Positions 1 to 7,856 are shown, counted from the first letter of the stretch. The stretch is 51,787 nucleotides of DNA from Roseovarius sp. UBA6217 (GCA_002421985.1 DISF01000087.1:1-51787), one strand, 5' to 3'. Program-made: numbers and translations. The notes: generated by a model from the letters alone, not told the origin.

Positions 1-258
1 AGATCACGCTCGCCCTCGTCATGGGGCGCGCGCCCAAAACATGATCTCACGGCCAATCATACGGGTGTCGTGAATTATCCGGGCTAGCAGGAGCCGGTGG
101 CGCTCGGGTCGGGTGATGTCCCCGGATCGTCGTAAGCCCGTTGATGTTGCTCAACGGTCAAAGGCTAGGGCGGGTGAAGGGATATGCCCGGTCTGGCCGG
201 TTTGCTCCGGTGGGTTGACGCTCCAGCACCACGCCCATGGTGCTGGGGCGTGGTGGCG
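1..258. other. left-edge region with short minus-strand reading frames
   Basis: No complete gene is recognisable here. On the minus strand a reading frame ending at 19-21 encodes a protein-like string (RHRLLLARIIHDTRMIGREI) and its TGA overlaps an ATG at 20-22 that opens a frame running off the window (MTRASVI). The ATGA overlap resembles translational coupling, but no convincing start for the upstream frame was found after its preceding stop, so both frames stay tentative. Positions 223-255 hold the hairpins listed separately. Confidence 0.25.
227..255 (-). terminator. hairpin just downstream of the TOPRIM gene
   Basis: CACCACGCCC at 227-236 pairs perfectly with GGGCGTGGTG at 246-255 (10 bp, 9-nt loop). 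It lies directly after the stop codon of the minus-strand gene that ends at 259. An overlapping alternative stem, CCAGCACC 223-230 with GGTGCTGG 239-246, is mutually exclusive with it. There is no U-tract, so a terminator role is inferred from position and stem strength. Confidence 0.5.
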
Positions 259-1185
259 TTACCTCGCTGGCAAAAGCAGCTGGGTTATCTGTTGGCGTTC
301 TGTCTCCTCGGCCGCGCAATCATCAAGGTATTGCTCTTGGTCGATGTGCTCTAAAAGCGCCTGTCTGAGAATGACCGCGATGATATCGGGGGGCAGGGCT
401 TCAAGCTGGCATGTGCCGCCGTTCCAATTCTTGGAATGGGTGCTCACCTTCGCTGGCGCGGTGGGCAGATCGTATTCGGCCACCTGCTCTCGGGTCAGCG
501 CGATACGATGGAAGTCCACCGTAACTTGCCCATGTGGGCGGTCAGCCTCGACAAAAGCGGTCACGTCCTGCGCCACACTGTCAAAGATTATCTCGCCGCT
601 CGGGTCATAGTCGCCCAGGTGCAGGATGATCGCGGGCTTCTCGATCCTCACGATCCGGTCGGCCAGGTCTTTCTTGGCAGTCAAACTATCGAAGCCGCCC
701 GACGAATAGGCGCGCACTGAAAAGGGTGCGGATACATCGTCGATCTGAGGCAACATGCCCGCCGCCTCGCACCAGACCTCGATATGAACGCCTTGGCCCG
801 CCAGCTTGTTGCGGGTGTATCGCTCGCCCATTCTGCGCACATGGCGCAGGAAGTCGTCGCGGTCGTCGAAGTGATCGCGGCGATAGGTCGTCACGCCATC
901 GTCGCGGATCGCCTCGAAGGGGATCAACAGACCGCGCCGCGCATTGGCAAGGTGATTGCACAAGCGCCCATAAGCGGATTCGCTCTTGTCGTATCCGTGC
1001 GCCCCGACCATGCGATAAAAGATTTGACGACAAGTCAGGGGCCAATATGCGCGGTATTCATCCAGCACCGCCTGCGCCTGATCGAGAAGCACGCGAGTCT
1101 TGGCGTAAGGCCGATAGTCGGCGATGTAGCCGCGCGCCCTGCCAGATTTACAGCTGGCCGCGATTTCCCCGACGCGCCCGCTCAT
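259..1185 (-). CDS. Spo11/topoisomerase VI subunit A-like TOPRIM protein (Mini-A type)
   Basis: A 308-aa protein that looks like a stand-alone relative of the DNA-cleaving A subunit of type IIB topoisomerases. Visible features are RQIFY at about 53-57, which resembles the R-x-x-Y-Y catalytic tyrosine motif of the Spo11/TopoVI-A winged helix, an acidic HIEVWCEAAG stretch near 134-143, and HLGDYDPSGE at 189-198, the D-x-D-P-x-G signature of the TOPRIM metal site. No B subunit (GHKL ATPase) gene is adjacent. Known B-less relatives (Mini-A) occur mainly on mobile elements. The start was set at MSGRV because GAGGG lies 6 nt upstream; an ATG 11 codons earlier (1218) lacks a ribosome site. DNA cleavage activity is inferred only. 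Confidence 0.7.
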   Translation of the reverse strand: MSGRVGEIAASCKSGRARGYIADYRPYAKTRVLLDQAQAVLDEYRAYWPLTCRQIFYRMVGAHGYDKSESAYGRLCNHLANARRGLLIPFEAIRDDGVTTYRRDHFDDRDDFLRHVRRMGERYTRNKLAGQGVHIEVWCEAAGMLPQIDDVSAPFSVRAYSSGGFDSLTAKKDLADRIVRIEKPAIILHLGDYDPSGEIIFDSVAQDVTAFVEADRPHGQVTVDFHRIALTREQVAEYDLPTAPAKVSTHSKNWNGGTCQLEALPPDIIAVILRQALLEHIDQEQYLDDCAAEETERQQITQLLLPAR

Positions 1186-1333
1186 GCCGCCGCCCTCGCA
1201 GCAACAATCCGCGAACATCCTGTGTCAGTTTTGTGTCACTTCGTTCCGGACGTTCCTGTTTTATACTGCGACAAGTCGCCAGAACCCGCTGGGCAAGATG
1301 CTTTAGGGCTTGCTGATTTTATGGGGTTTCTGT

Positions 1334-1390
1334 AGGGGCGTTCTTGGGACACCCCTCCCCAACGAGGGGCGCTTATCTGAAAGGATAGCT
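1334..1390 (+). promoter_or_regulatory. serC leader RNA (putative cis-regulatory element)
   Basis: The serC 5' leader contains two hairpins. CCCCTC 1352-1357 pairs with GAGGGG 1364-1369 around a CCCAAC loop. GCTTATC near 1371 pairs with GATAGC near 1384 and carries the ribosome binding sequence AAGGA (1381-1385) in its loop and descending arm. A serC leader motif is known from alphaproteobacteria (Rfam serC family), with the second hairpin near the start codon, and this region fits that description from memory. AGGGG at 1334-1338 can also pair with CCCCT 1352-1356, excluding hairpin 1. The ligand or signal is unknown. Confidence 0.6.
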
Positions 1391-1392
1391 AT

Positions 1393-2547
1393 ATGGCTAT
1401 TGCAAAGCCCGGCGCGCGGCCGGAAAACCCGCGTTTCTCTTCTGGCCCCTGCGCCAAATTCCCCGATTACAGCGTGACCATGCTCGCCGATGCGCCGCTC
1501 GGGCGCTCGCACCGTGCTGCCGTGGGCAAGGCGCGCCTCAAGGCCGCCATTGACGGCACGCGCGAGATTCTCGGTGTGCCCGATGACTACCGTATCGGCA
1601 TCGTGCCCGCCTCGGATACCGGGGCGGTGGAAATGGCGATGTGGTCGCTTCTGGGCGCGCGACCGGTGGAGATGCTCGCCTGGGAAAGCTTTGGAGCGGG
1701 CTGGGTGACCGACGCGGTCAAGCAGCTGAAGCTCGATGCGCAGGTCAAGACCGCCGAATATGGCGAGATCGTCGATCTGGCCTCGGTCGATACCGACAAT
1801 GACGTGGTGTTCACCTGGAACGGCACCACCTCGGGCGTGCGGGTGCCGAATGGCGATTGGATCAAACCGGATCGCGCGGGGCTGACGATCTGCGATGCCA
1901 CCTCGGCGGCCTTTGCGCAGGACCTGCCCTGGGACAAGCTCGATGTCACCACGTTTTCCTGGCAAAAAGTGCTGGGCGGCGAGGCGGCGCACGGGATGCT
2001 CGTGCTCAGCCCGCGCGCGGTCGAACGGCTCGAAAGCTATACGCCGCCCTGGCCCCTGCCCAAGATTTTCCGCCTCACCAAGGGCGGCAAGCTGATCGAG
2101 GGCATTTTCGTTGGAGAGACGATCAACACGCCCTCGATGCTGGCGGTCGAGGATTACCTTGTGGCGCTCGACTGGGCGCGCTCGGTCGGGGGGCTTGAGG
2201 CGCTGAAGGCGCGCGCCGATGCCAGCCTTGCGGTGGTGGCAGATTTCGTGGCGGGGCGCGATTGGCTGGCCTTTCTTGCCAGTGACCCGGCGATCCGATC
2301 GAATACCTCCGTTTGCCTCACGTTCACGGATGCGCGTATCGCGGACGGGGCGGGCTTTGCCAAGGCGGTGGCCAAGCGGCTCGAGGCCGAGGGCGTGGCG
2401 CTCGATATCGGGGCCTATCGTGACGCCCCGCCGGGCCTGCGCATCTGGTGCGGCGGCACGGTCGAGACGGCGGATGTGGCCGCGTTGATGCCGTGGGTCG
2501 AATGGGCCTTTGAGACCGAAATCGCGGCGCTCGCCGAAACGGCGTGA
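1393..2547 (+). CDS. serC: phosphoserine aminotransferase
   Basis: A 384-aa PLP enzyme that makes 3-phosphoserine from 3-phosphohydroxypyruvate and glutamate, the second step of serine synthesis; it may also serve pyridoxal phosphate synthesis. It matches the alphaproteobacterial SerC subtype: N-terminal NPRFSSGPCAKFPDY, the GRSHR motif near 37-41, and the PLP lysine at about 192 in FSWQKVLGGE. Length is normal. The ATG at 1393 lies 7 nt after AAGGA, inside a leader hairpin. serA follows 132 nt downstream after two palindromes, so the two are probably co-transcribed. Confidence 0.95.
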   Translation: MAIAKPGARPENPRFSSGPCAKFPDYSVTMLADAPLGRSHRAAVGKARLKAAIDGTREILGVPDDYRIGIVPASDTGAVEMAMWSLLGARPVEMLAWESFGAGWVTDAVKQLKLDAQVKTAEYGEIVDLASVDTDNDVVFTWNGTTSGVRVPNGDWIKPDRAGLTICDATSAAFAQDLPWDKLDVTTFSWQKVLGGEAAHGMLVLSPRAVERLESYTPPWPLPKIFRLTKGGKLIEGIFVGETINTPSMLAVEDYLVALDWARSVGGLEALKARADASLAVVADFVAGRDWLAFLASDPAIRSNTSVCLTFTDARIADGAGFAKAVAKRLEAEGVALDIGAYRDAPPGLRIWCGGTVETADVAALMPWVEWAFETEIAALAETA

Positions 2548-2561
2548 CGCGCGATCATCGT

Positions 2562-2624
2562 CACCCCCGCGAAAGCGGGGGTGCCCTCCACAGATCATCA
2601 TGAGATCCCCGCCCTCGCGGGGAT
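2562..2624. repeat. two tandem palindromes between serC and serA (REP-like)
   Basis: CACCCCCGC 2562-2570 and GCGGGGGTG 2575-2583 form a perfect 9-bp stem capped by GAAA. ATCCCCGC 2605-2612 and GCGGGGAT 2617-2624 form a perfect 8-bp stem with a CCTC loop. Both resemble the CCCCGC/GCGGGG extragenic palindromes dispersed in many proteobacterial genomes. As RNA they would sit between two co-directional cistrons and could affect decay or differential expression. Confidence 0.75.
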
Positions 2625-2679
2625 GACCCCCAGCATAGACCGCACGCCTGTGCGCGATGACATGACAGGAATAGCAAAA

Positions 2680-4275
2680 ATGGCTCCCAGGGTTCTCGTA
2701 TCCGACAATCTTTCCGAGACCGCCGTGCAGATCTTTCGCGATCGCGGTATCGACGTGGATTTCCGCCCCGAACTGGGCAAGGACAAGGATCGGCTCGCCG
2801 AGGTGATCGGCGATTATGATGGCCTCGCCATCCGCTCGGCCACCAAGGTCACCGAGAAAATCCTCGCCAACGCCACCCGGCTCAAGGTGATCGCGCGCGC
2901 AGGCATCGGCACCGACAATATCGACAAGGTCGCGGCCTCCAAAAAGGGTGTGATCGTGATGAACACGCCCTTTGGCAACATGATTACCACCGCCGAACAC
3001 GCCATCGCGCTCATGTTCGCCGTGGCGCGGCAGATCCCCGAAGCCAGCGCCTCGACCCATGCCGGCAAGTGGGAGAAATCGAAATTCATGGGGGTGGAGC
3101 TTACCGGCAAGACGCTTGGCGTGATCGGCGCGGGCAATATCGGCGGCATCGTCTGCGACCGCGCGCGCGGCCTCAAGATGAAGGTCATCGCCTATGACCC
3201 CTTCCTTGGCCAGGAAAAGGCCGACAAGATGGGCGTGGAGAAGGTCGAGCTTGACGAGCTGTTGAAGCGTGCCGATTTCATCACGCTGCATGTGCCGCTG
3301 ACCGATCAGACCCGCAACATCCTGAGCCGCGAGGCGTTGGAAAAGACGAAAAAGGGCGTGCGCATCATCAACTGTGCGCGCGGCGGTCTGGTGGACGAGC
3401 AGGCCCTTGCCGACCTCTTGAAATCCGGCCATGTCGCGGGCGCGGGTTTCGATGTTTTCGCCGAGGAACCGGCCGTGAACAATCCGCTTTTCGGCCTGCC
3501 CAATGTGGTCTGCACGCCGCATCTTGGTGCCGCCACCACCGAGGCGCAGGAAAACGTCGCCCTCCAAGTGGCCGAACAGATGTCGGATTACCTGCTGACA
3601 GGCGCTGTGACCAACGCGCTCAACATGCCTTCGGTCACCGCCGAGGAGGCCAAGGTCATGGGGCCGTGGATCAAGCTCTCGGATCATCTGGGCAATTTCA
3701 TCGGCCAGATGACCGACGAGCCGATCAAGGCCATCAACATCCTCTATGACGGTGTGGCGTCCGAGATGAACCTCGGCGCGCTGACCTGTGCCGCCGTGGC
3801 GGGGATCATGAAATCGGTGAATCCCGAGGTGAACATGGTTTCCGCCCCCGTCGTCGCCAAGGAACGCGGGGTGAAGATCTCCACCACCAAGCAGGACAAA
3901 TCCGGTGCCTTCGAGGGCTATATCAAGATCACCGTTGTCACCGACAAGCGCGAGCGCTCCATCGGCGGCACGGTGTTCTCGGATGGCAAGCCGCGCTTCA
4001 TCCAGATCAAGGGCATCAATATCGACGCCGAGATCGGGCGGCACATGCTCTATACCACCAACGAGGATGTGCCCGGCATCATCGGCACGCTGGGCCAGAC
4101 GATGGGCGATCATGGAGTCAACATCGCCAATTTCACCCTTGGCCGGTCGGATGCCGGCGGCGAGGCGATCGCGCTTCTCTACGTCGATGCGCCGGTGCCG
4201 GACACGGCGATTGCCGCCCTGCATGCCACGGGCAAGTTCCGCCAGATCCGCCCGCTGCAATTCGACGTGGCCTGA
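2680..4275 (+). CDS. serA: D-3-phosphoglycerate dehydrogenase
   Basis: A 531-aa NAD-dependent enzyme for the first committed step of serine synthesis. It has a substrate-binding region, a Rossmann core with LGVIGAGNIG near 147-155, catalytic Arg in NCARGG (about 234), Glu in FAEEP (about 263) and His in TPHLGAAT (about 281). An intervening domain (KISTTKQDKSGAFEGYI) and a C-terminal ACT domain (DVPGIIGTLGQTMGDHGVNI) give the long, serine-responsive form. The start is MAPRV, with AGGA 9 nt upstream; the reading frame extends 33 codons upstream, but that part translates the palindromes. The serC-serA order is typical of alphaproteobacteria. Confidence 0.95.
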   Translation: MAPRVLVSDNLSETAVQIFRDRGIDVDFRPELGKDKDRLAEVIGDYDGLAIRSATKVTEKILANATRLKVIARAGIGTDNIDKVAASKKGVIVMNTPFGNMITTAEHAIALMFAVARQIPEASASTHAGKWEKSKFMGVELTGKTLGVIGAGNIGGIVCDRARGLKMKVIAYDPFLGQEKADKMGVEKVELDELLKRADFITLHVPLTDQTRNILSREALEKTKKGVRIINCARGGLVDEQALADLLKSGHVAGAGFDVFAEEPAVNNPLFGLPNVVCTPHLGAATTEAQENVALQVAEQMSDYLLTGAVTNALNMPSVTAEEAKVMGPWIKLSDHLGNFIGQMTDEPIKAINILYDGVASEMNLGALTCAAVAGIMKSVNPEVNMVSAPVVAKERGVKISTTKQDKSGAFEGYIKITVVTDKRERSIGGTVFSDGKPRFIQIKGINIDAEIGRHMLYTTNEDVPGIIGTLGQTMGDHGVNIANFTLGRSDAGGEAIALLYVDAPVPDTAIAALHATGKFRQIRPLQFDVA

Positions 4276-4301
4276 GCCGCGCCCGGGCGATGGACACCGG
4301 T

Positions 4302-4327
4302 CGCCTGCCTGCGCTATCAGGCAGGCG
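4302..4327 (+). terminator. hairpin between serA and aroA
   Basis: CGCCTGCCTG 4302-4311 and CAGGCAGGCG 4318-4327 form a perfect 10-bp stem with a CGCTAT loop, without a U-tract. It lies after the serA stop and 23 nt before the aroA start, so it could terminate serA transcripts or act as an intercistronic stem. Confidence 0.5.
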
Positions 4328-4350
4328 ATGTCGCATTGAGGAGCGCGCCC

Positions 4351-5697
4351 ATGTCCGGCCACGGCACCCCCATCCCGATGGTCTCGCACCCGTCCGGGCC
4401 CTTGACAGGCACCGCAGACGTGCCCGGCGACAAGTCGATCTCGCACCGCGCGCTGATCCTCGGCGCGCTCTGCATTGGCGAGACGGTCATCACCGGCCTG
4501 CTGGAGGGCGATGACGTTCTGGATACCGCGAAGGCGATGCGCGCATTCGGGGCAGAGGTAACGCGCGACGCGGGCGGCACATGGCGCGTGCAGGGCGTCG
4601 GTGTGGGCGGCTTTGCCGAGCCGGATCAGGTGATCGACTGCGGCAATTCCGGCACCGGTGTGCGGCTCATCATGGGGGCGATGGCAACCTCGCCCATCAC
4701 CGCCACCTTCACCGGCGATGCCAGCCTCAACAAGCGGCCCATGGCGCGGGTCACCGACCCGCTGGCGCTTTTCGGCGCGCGGGCGGTGGGGCGCGCGGGC
4801 GGGCGGCTGCCGATGACGATTGTCGGGGCAGAATTCCCGGTGCCGGTGCGCTATACCGTGCCGGTGCCCTCGGCGCAGGTGAAATCGGCGGTGCTGCTCG
4901 CGGGGCTGAACGCGCCGGGGCAGACCGTGGTGATCGAGCGCGAGGCGACGCGCGATCATACCGAGCGGATGCTGGCCGGGTTCGGGGCCGGGATCACCAC
5001 CGAAGCAACCGATGAGGGCCGCGTCATCACCCTCACCGGGCAGCCGGAGTTGCGTCCGCAAACCATCACCGTGCCGCGCGATCCCTCGTCGGCGGCTTTC
5101 CCGGTCTGTGCCGCGCTGATCGTGCCCGGCTCTGATGTGCTGGTGCCGAATATCGGGCTGAACCCGACGCGCGCGGGGCTGTTTACCACGCTGCGCGAGA
5201 TGGGGGCCGATCTGGACTATGAGAACCTGCGTGAGGAGGGCGGCGAGCCGGTGGCCGATCTGCGCGCGCGCTTTTCGCCCGACCTCAAGGGCGTCACCGT
5301 GCCCCCCGAACGCGCCGCCTCGATGATCGACGAATACCCCGTTCTGTCGGTCGTCGCGGCCTTTGCCCAAGGGGCCACGGTCATGCGCGGCGTGAAGGAA
5401 TTGCGCGTCAAGGAAAGCGACCGGATCGAGGCCATGGCCACGGGGTTGCGCGCGGGCGGCGTGACGGTCGAGGACGGGCCAGATTGGTGGATCGTGCATG
5501 GTCTTGGCCACGGCAAGGTGCCCGGCGGGCAGACCTGCGCGAGCCACCTTGACCACCGAATCGCGATGTCGTTTCTGGTGATGGGCATGGCCTCGCAAGC
5601 GCCCGTCAGCGTAGATGACGCCAGCCCAATTGCCACGTCCTTCCCCGTTTTCGAGCCGCTCATGGCCGCGCTCGGCGCGGATATCCGGCGGGGATAG
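4351..5697 (+). CDS. aroA: 3-phosphoshikimate 1-carboxyvinyltransferase (EPSP synthase, class II)
   Basis: A 448-aa cytosolic shikimate pathway enzyme that joins phosphoenolpyruvate and shikimate-3-phosphate. The four class II signatures are present: GDKS (26-29), SAQVK, RDHTE and NPTR, along with KRPM and the C-terminal DHRIAMSF. In the loop DCGNSGTG the residue aligned with CP4 Ala100 is Gly (101), so the CP4 glyphosate-tolerance substitution is absent. The ATG at 4351 has GAGGAG 7 nt upstream; an in-frame TTG at 4336 overlaps that site and was not used. It ends convergent with the asparaginase gene, with a palindromic element between. Confidence 0.95.
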   Translation: MSGHGTPIPMVSHPSGPLTGTADVPGDKSISHRALILGALCIGETVITGLLEGDDVLDTAKAMRAFGAEVTRDAGGTWRVQGVGVGGFAEPDQVIDCGNSGTGVRLIMGAMATSPITATFTGDASLNKRPMARVTDPLALFGARAVGRAGGRLPMTIVGAEFPVPVRYTVPVPSAQVKSAVLLAGLNAPGQTVVIEREATRDHTERMLAGFGAGITTEATDEGRVITLTGQPELRPQTITVPRDPSSAAFPVCAALIVPGSDVLVPNIGLNPTRAGLFTTLREMGADLDYENLREEGGEPVADLRARFSPDLKGVTVPPERAASMIDEYPVLSVVAAFAQGATVMRGVKELRVKESDRIEAMATGLRAGGVTVEDGPDWWIVHGLGHGKVPGGQTCASHLDHRIAMSFLVMGMASQAPVSVDDASPIATSFPVFEPLMAALGADIRRG

Positions 5698-5742
5698 CGT
5701 TCAACACCTGACACAACGTGCACAATGCGGCGCGGGGAATGT

Positions 5743-5843
5743 TTCTGGCCTGAAGGGAACATTTGCATCTTGCCCCCCGCGCGGAATCAAGGCGCGCTCG
5801 CGCGGCTCTGCGCATGACTGCGAACGTCCCCTTCAGGCCAGAA
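5743..5843. repeat. dispersed palindromic element, short copy A
   Basis: Inverted repeats of 24 nt at 5743-5766 and 5820-5843 (21 of 24 matching; core TTCTGGCCTGAAGGG) flank about 53 nt containing GCGCGGAATCAAGGCGCG. In a minus-strand transcript two of the three mismatches become G-U pairs. The same end and GCGCGGAATC block recur in copies B and C. It fills the gap between convergent aroA and the asparaginase gene and may act as a bidirectional terminator. Confidence 0.75.
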
Positions 5844-5858
5844 CCGCTCCCGCGCCCC

Positions 5859-6854
5859 TTACGCCAGCGCCGCCGCAGGCCGGATCATCCCGGTCTCGAT
5901 GCCGCGCCAGTTAGTGATCGGCGCGTTGCGAAACTTGCGCGCGGCGGGGTGGTCGGGGTCGAGCACGCCCAGCCGCACAAGGATCGAGGCAATGGCGCAT
6001 TCCGCCCCGCGGGTTCCGCCGTCGATCACCTTGAGCGCCACGCCGATCCGCCGGTGCGGCAGGATCGCGATGAAAAACGCCTCGGCCCCGGTCTTGAGTG
6101 CCACCGGCTCGGTGCACGCGCGCATCAACTCGGTGCAGGCGCGCCCCTCACCCGCGACCAGATCGGGATGGGCCACCATCGCCTGCCAGAGCCGCAGGGC
6201 GGCGCGCTCTGCCGCATCGCCATCCTCGCGCGCGCCTGCATACCACGCCATCGAGCGGGCCATCGCGTGCAGGGTTGTCGCCGGGTTGGGCGCGGAACAG
6301 CCGTCGATGACGTGAAACGGCGAGGGCGCATCGGTGACCGTCTCGAACGCGTCGAGAACCGCGCGCTGCACCGGGTGGGCGGGGTCAATATATTCGGGCC
6401 CGCCGCCCAGATGCCGGTTGAGCGTGAGAAACCCCGAATGCTTGCCCGAACAGTTGTTGTGAAACTGGCACGGTGCCGCGCCCGCCCGGATCAGCGCATC
6501 GCGCGCCGCACGGTCCTGCGGCTCATGCGCACCACACAGGAAATCGCTCTCGCGCAGGCCAAGGCCCGCGATCCAGTCCGCCACGCCCTCGGTATGGATC
6601 GCGGCCCCGTTATGCGAGGCGCAGGCCAGCGCAAGCTGCCGGGTGCCAAGCCCCGCTGCATCCGCAGCCCCCGACGCCACCAGCGGCAAGGCCTGGATCA
6701 TCTTCGCCGAAGAGCGTGGCAGCACCACCTCGCCCGCGTTGCCCCAGGCCTCGATGATATCGCCCCCCGCATCACAGATCACCGCGTGGCCCAGATGCAC
6801 GCTCTCGCGATGGGGGCCGCGCCATATCTCGGTCAGAGGGACGGGCTTGGTCAT
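5859..6854 (-). CDS. L-asparaginase, Rhizobium etli ReAV type (PF06089)
   Basis: A 331-aa enzyme expected to hydrolyse asparagine to aspartate and ammonia, from the family unrelated to the E. coli AnsA/AnsB type. With the start at MTKPVPLTEIW, the residues known from R. etli ReAV fall at the same numbers: Ser48-x-x-Lys51 (SSAK), Ser80 (CASHNG), and the metal-linked Cys135 and Lys138 (NNCSGK). A further Cys lies in DGCSAPN at 186, near ReAV Cys189. GGAG lies about 8 nt upstream. A longer open frame to 7112 exists but has unlikely composition. No signal peptide is seen, so it is probably cytosolic. Confidence 0.88.
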   Translation of the reverse strand: MTKPVPLTEIWRGPHRESVHLGHAVICDAGGDIIEAWGNAGEVVLPRSSAKMIQALPLVASGAADAAGLGTRQLALACASHNGAAIHTEGVADWIAGLGLRESDFLCGAHEPQDRAARDALIRAGAAPCQFHNNCSGKHSGFLTLNRHLGGGPEYIDPAHPVQRAVLDAFETVTDAPSPFHVIDGCSAPNPATTLHAMARSMAWYAGAREDGDAAERAALRLWQAMVAHPDLVAGEGRACTELMRACTEPVALKTGAEAFFIAILPHRRIGVALKVIDGGTRGAECAIASILVRLGVLDPDHPAARKFRNAPITNWRGIETGMIRPAAALA

Positions 6855-7042
6855 GTCATGTCTCCGGTTCACATTGCGGGCCGGGCGATCCGCGAAATTC
6901 CGCCAATTCCGCCTTTCCCTTTTCGCCTGTTTTGCGTTAGTCTCCGCGGGTCGAACATGGATCGGTCGCACAGAACAACAGGCCTGTAAAGGGCGGTGGC
7001 CGGTCGGACGGGTTGAGGCTTGGGCAGCTTGGAGGCTGAAAA

Positions 7043-7570
7043 ATGATAACGCGATTTGCAGGGGCGCTGGCGGTTTCGCTGGCATGTGCGGTGGCAATGC
7101 CAGCCGTGGCACAGGAGACGAGCACGAACCAGGTGGCCACCAGCACGGCGTGGAGCGTGTTCGAGGATAGCGACCCGCGCGAATGCTGGGCGGTATCGGC
7201 CCCGACCGAGACCGTGAACACCCGCGATGGCCGGGTGGTGGCGGTGCGGCGCGGCGATATCCTGCTGATGACCTTCTTTCGCCCCGCCGCCGAGGTGCAG
7301 GGACAAGTGACCTTTACCGGTGGCTATCCCTTTGCCAAGGGCTCTACCGTCAACATGAAGATCGGCGATGACAGCTTCGAGTTGTTCACCGAGGGCGAAT
7401 GGGCCTGGCCTGCCAACACCGCCGATGATGCGAAAATCCTCGCGGCGATGAAACGCGGCGTCGATGCGGTGCTGACCGCGCGCTCCAGCCGCGGCACCCA
7501 GACAAGGGATACGTTCTCGCTCCTGGGCTATACCGCCGCCGTTGACGAGGCCGAGAAACGCTGCAAGTGA
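7043..7570 (+). CDS. IalB-family (invasion-associated locus B) secreted protein
   Basis: A 175-aa protein with a signal peptide (positively charged start, hydrophobic stretch to about residue 22, AVAQE cleavage region) and one IalB domain: TAWSVFEDSDPRECWAVS, then a beta-rich middle (RRGDILLMTFF, VTFTGGYPFAKGSTV) and a C-terminal Cys. Two Cys residues flank the domain and could form a disulfide. The family is named after a Bartonella invasion locus, but it is widespread in free-living Rhodobacteraceae, where its role is unknown. The ATG follows GGAGG at good spacing. No operon partner. Confidence 0.85.
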   Translation: MITRFAGALAVSLACAVAMPAVAQETSTNQVATSTAWSVFEDSDPRECWAVSAPTETVNTRDGRVVAVRRGDILLMTFFRPAAEVQGQVTFTGGYPFAKGSTVNMKIGDDSFELFTEGEWAWPANTADDAKILAAMKRGVDAVLTARSSRGTQTRDTFSLLGYTAAVDEAEKRCK

Positions 7571-7578
7571 TCCGGGCT

Positions 7579-7599
7579 ACGACAGTGTGAAACTGTCGT
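7579..7599. terminator. hairpin after the IalB-family gene
   Basis: ACGACAGT 7579-7586 and ACTGTCGT 7592-7599 form a perfect 8-bp stem with a GTGAA loop, 9 nt beyond the stop codon. There is no U-tract, so a terminator role is inferred from position. Confidence 0.55.
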
Positions 7600-7614
7600 G
7601 CTGCGAGGGTCGCC

Positions 7615-7856
7615 TTTTGGCCTGAAGGGGACGTTCAAGGCAAAGCCCCCTTGCGCGGAATCGAGGCGTGCTTGCACGCCGCCGCGCAGCGCCCGACCGC
7701 CCGGACGGGCGGGCGCTTTTGCAACGTCTCACCCCGAACAATCGTTGAAGTATTTGGCACCATAAAGTAACGATCACAATCGTTGCAGCGCCCACCCGCG
7801 GTCGGGCACCGCGCGGCTCATCTCTGAAACTGCCAACGTCAGCAACAGGCCAGAAA
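7615..7856. repeat. dispersed nested palindromic element, long copy B
   Basis: A unit of about 242 bp. Its ends are imperfect inverted repeats (TTTTGGCCTG at 7615 and CAGGCCAGAAA at 7846-7856). Inside, GCCGCGCAGCGCCCG 7681-7695 mirrors CGGGCACCGCGCGGC 7803-7817, GGGCGGGCGC...GCAACG 7707-7726 mirrors CGTTGCAGCGCCCACCC 7781-7797, and ATCGTT 7741-7746 mirrors AACGAT 7769-7774. The apical loop carries GAAGTATTTGGC. It shares blocks in the same order with copy C at 15.9 kb, and accounts for most of the 350-nt gap between convergent genes, where no gene was found. Confidence 0.85.

Noticed and set aside
1303..5598. A 1431-codon open frame on the minus strand
   Set aside because: It runs antisense to serC, serA and aroA, which are clear. 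Its composition (very rich in Arg, His, Gly) is typical of the shadow frame of GC-rich genes.
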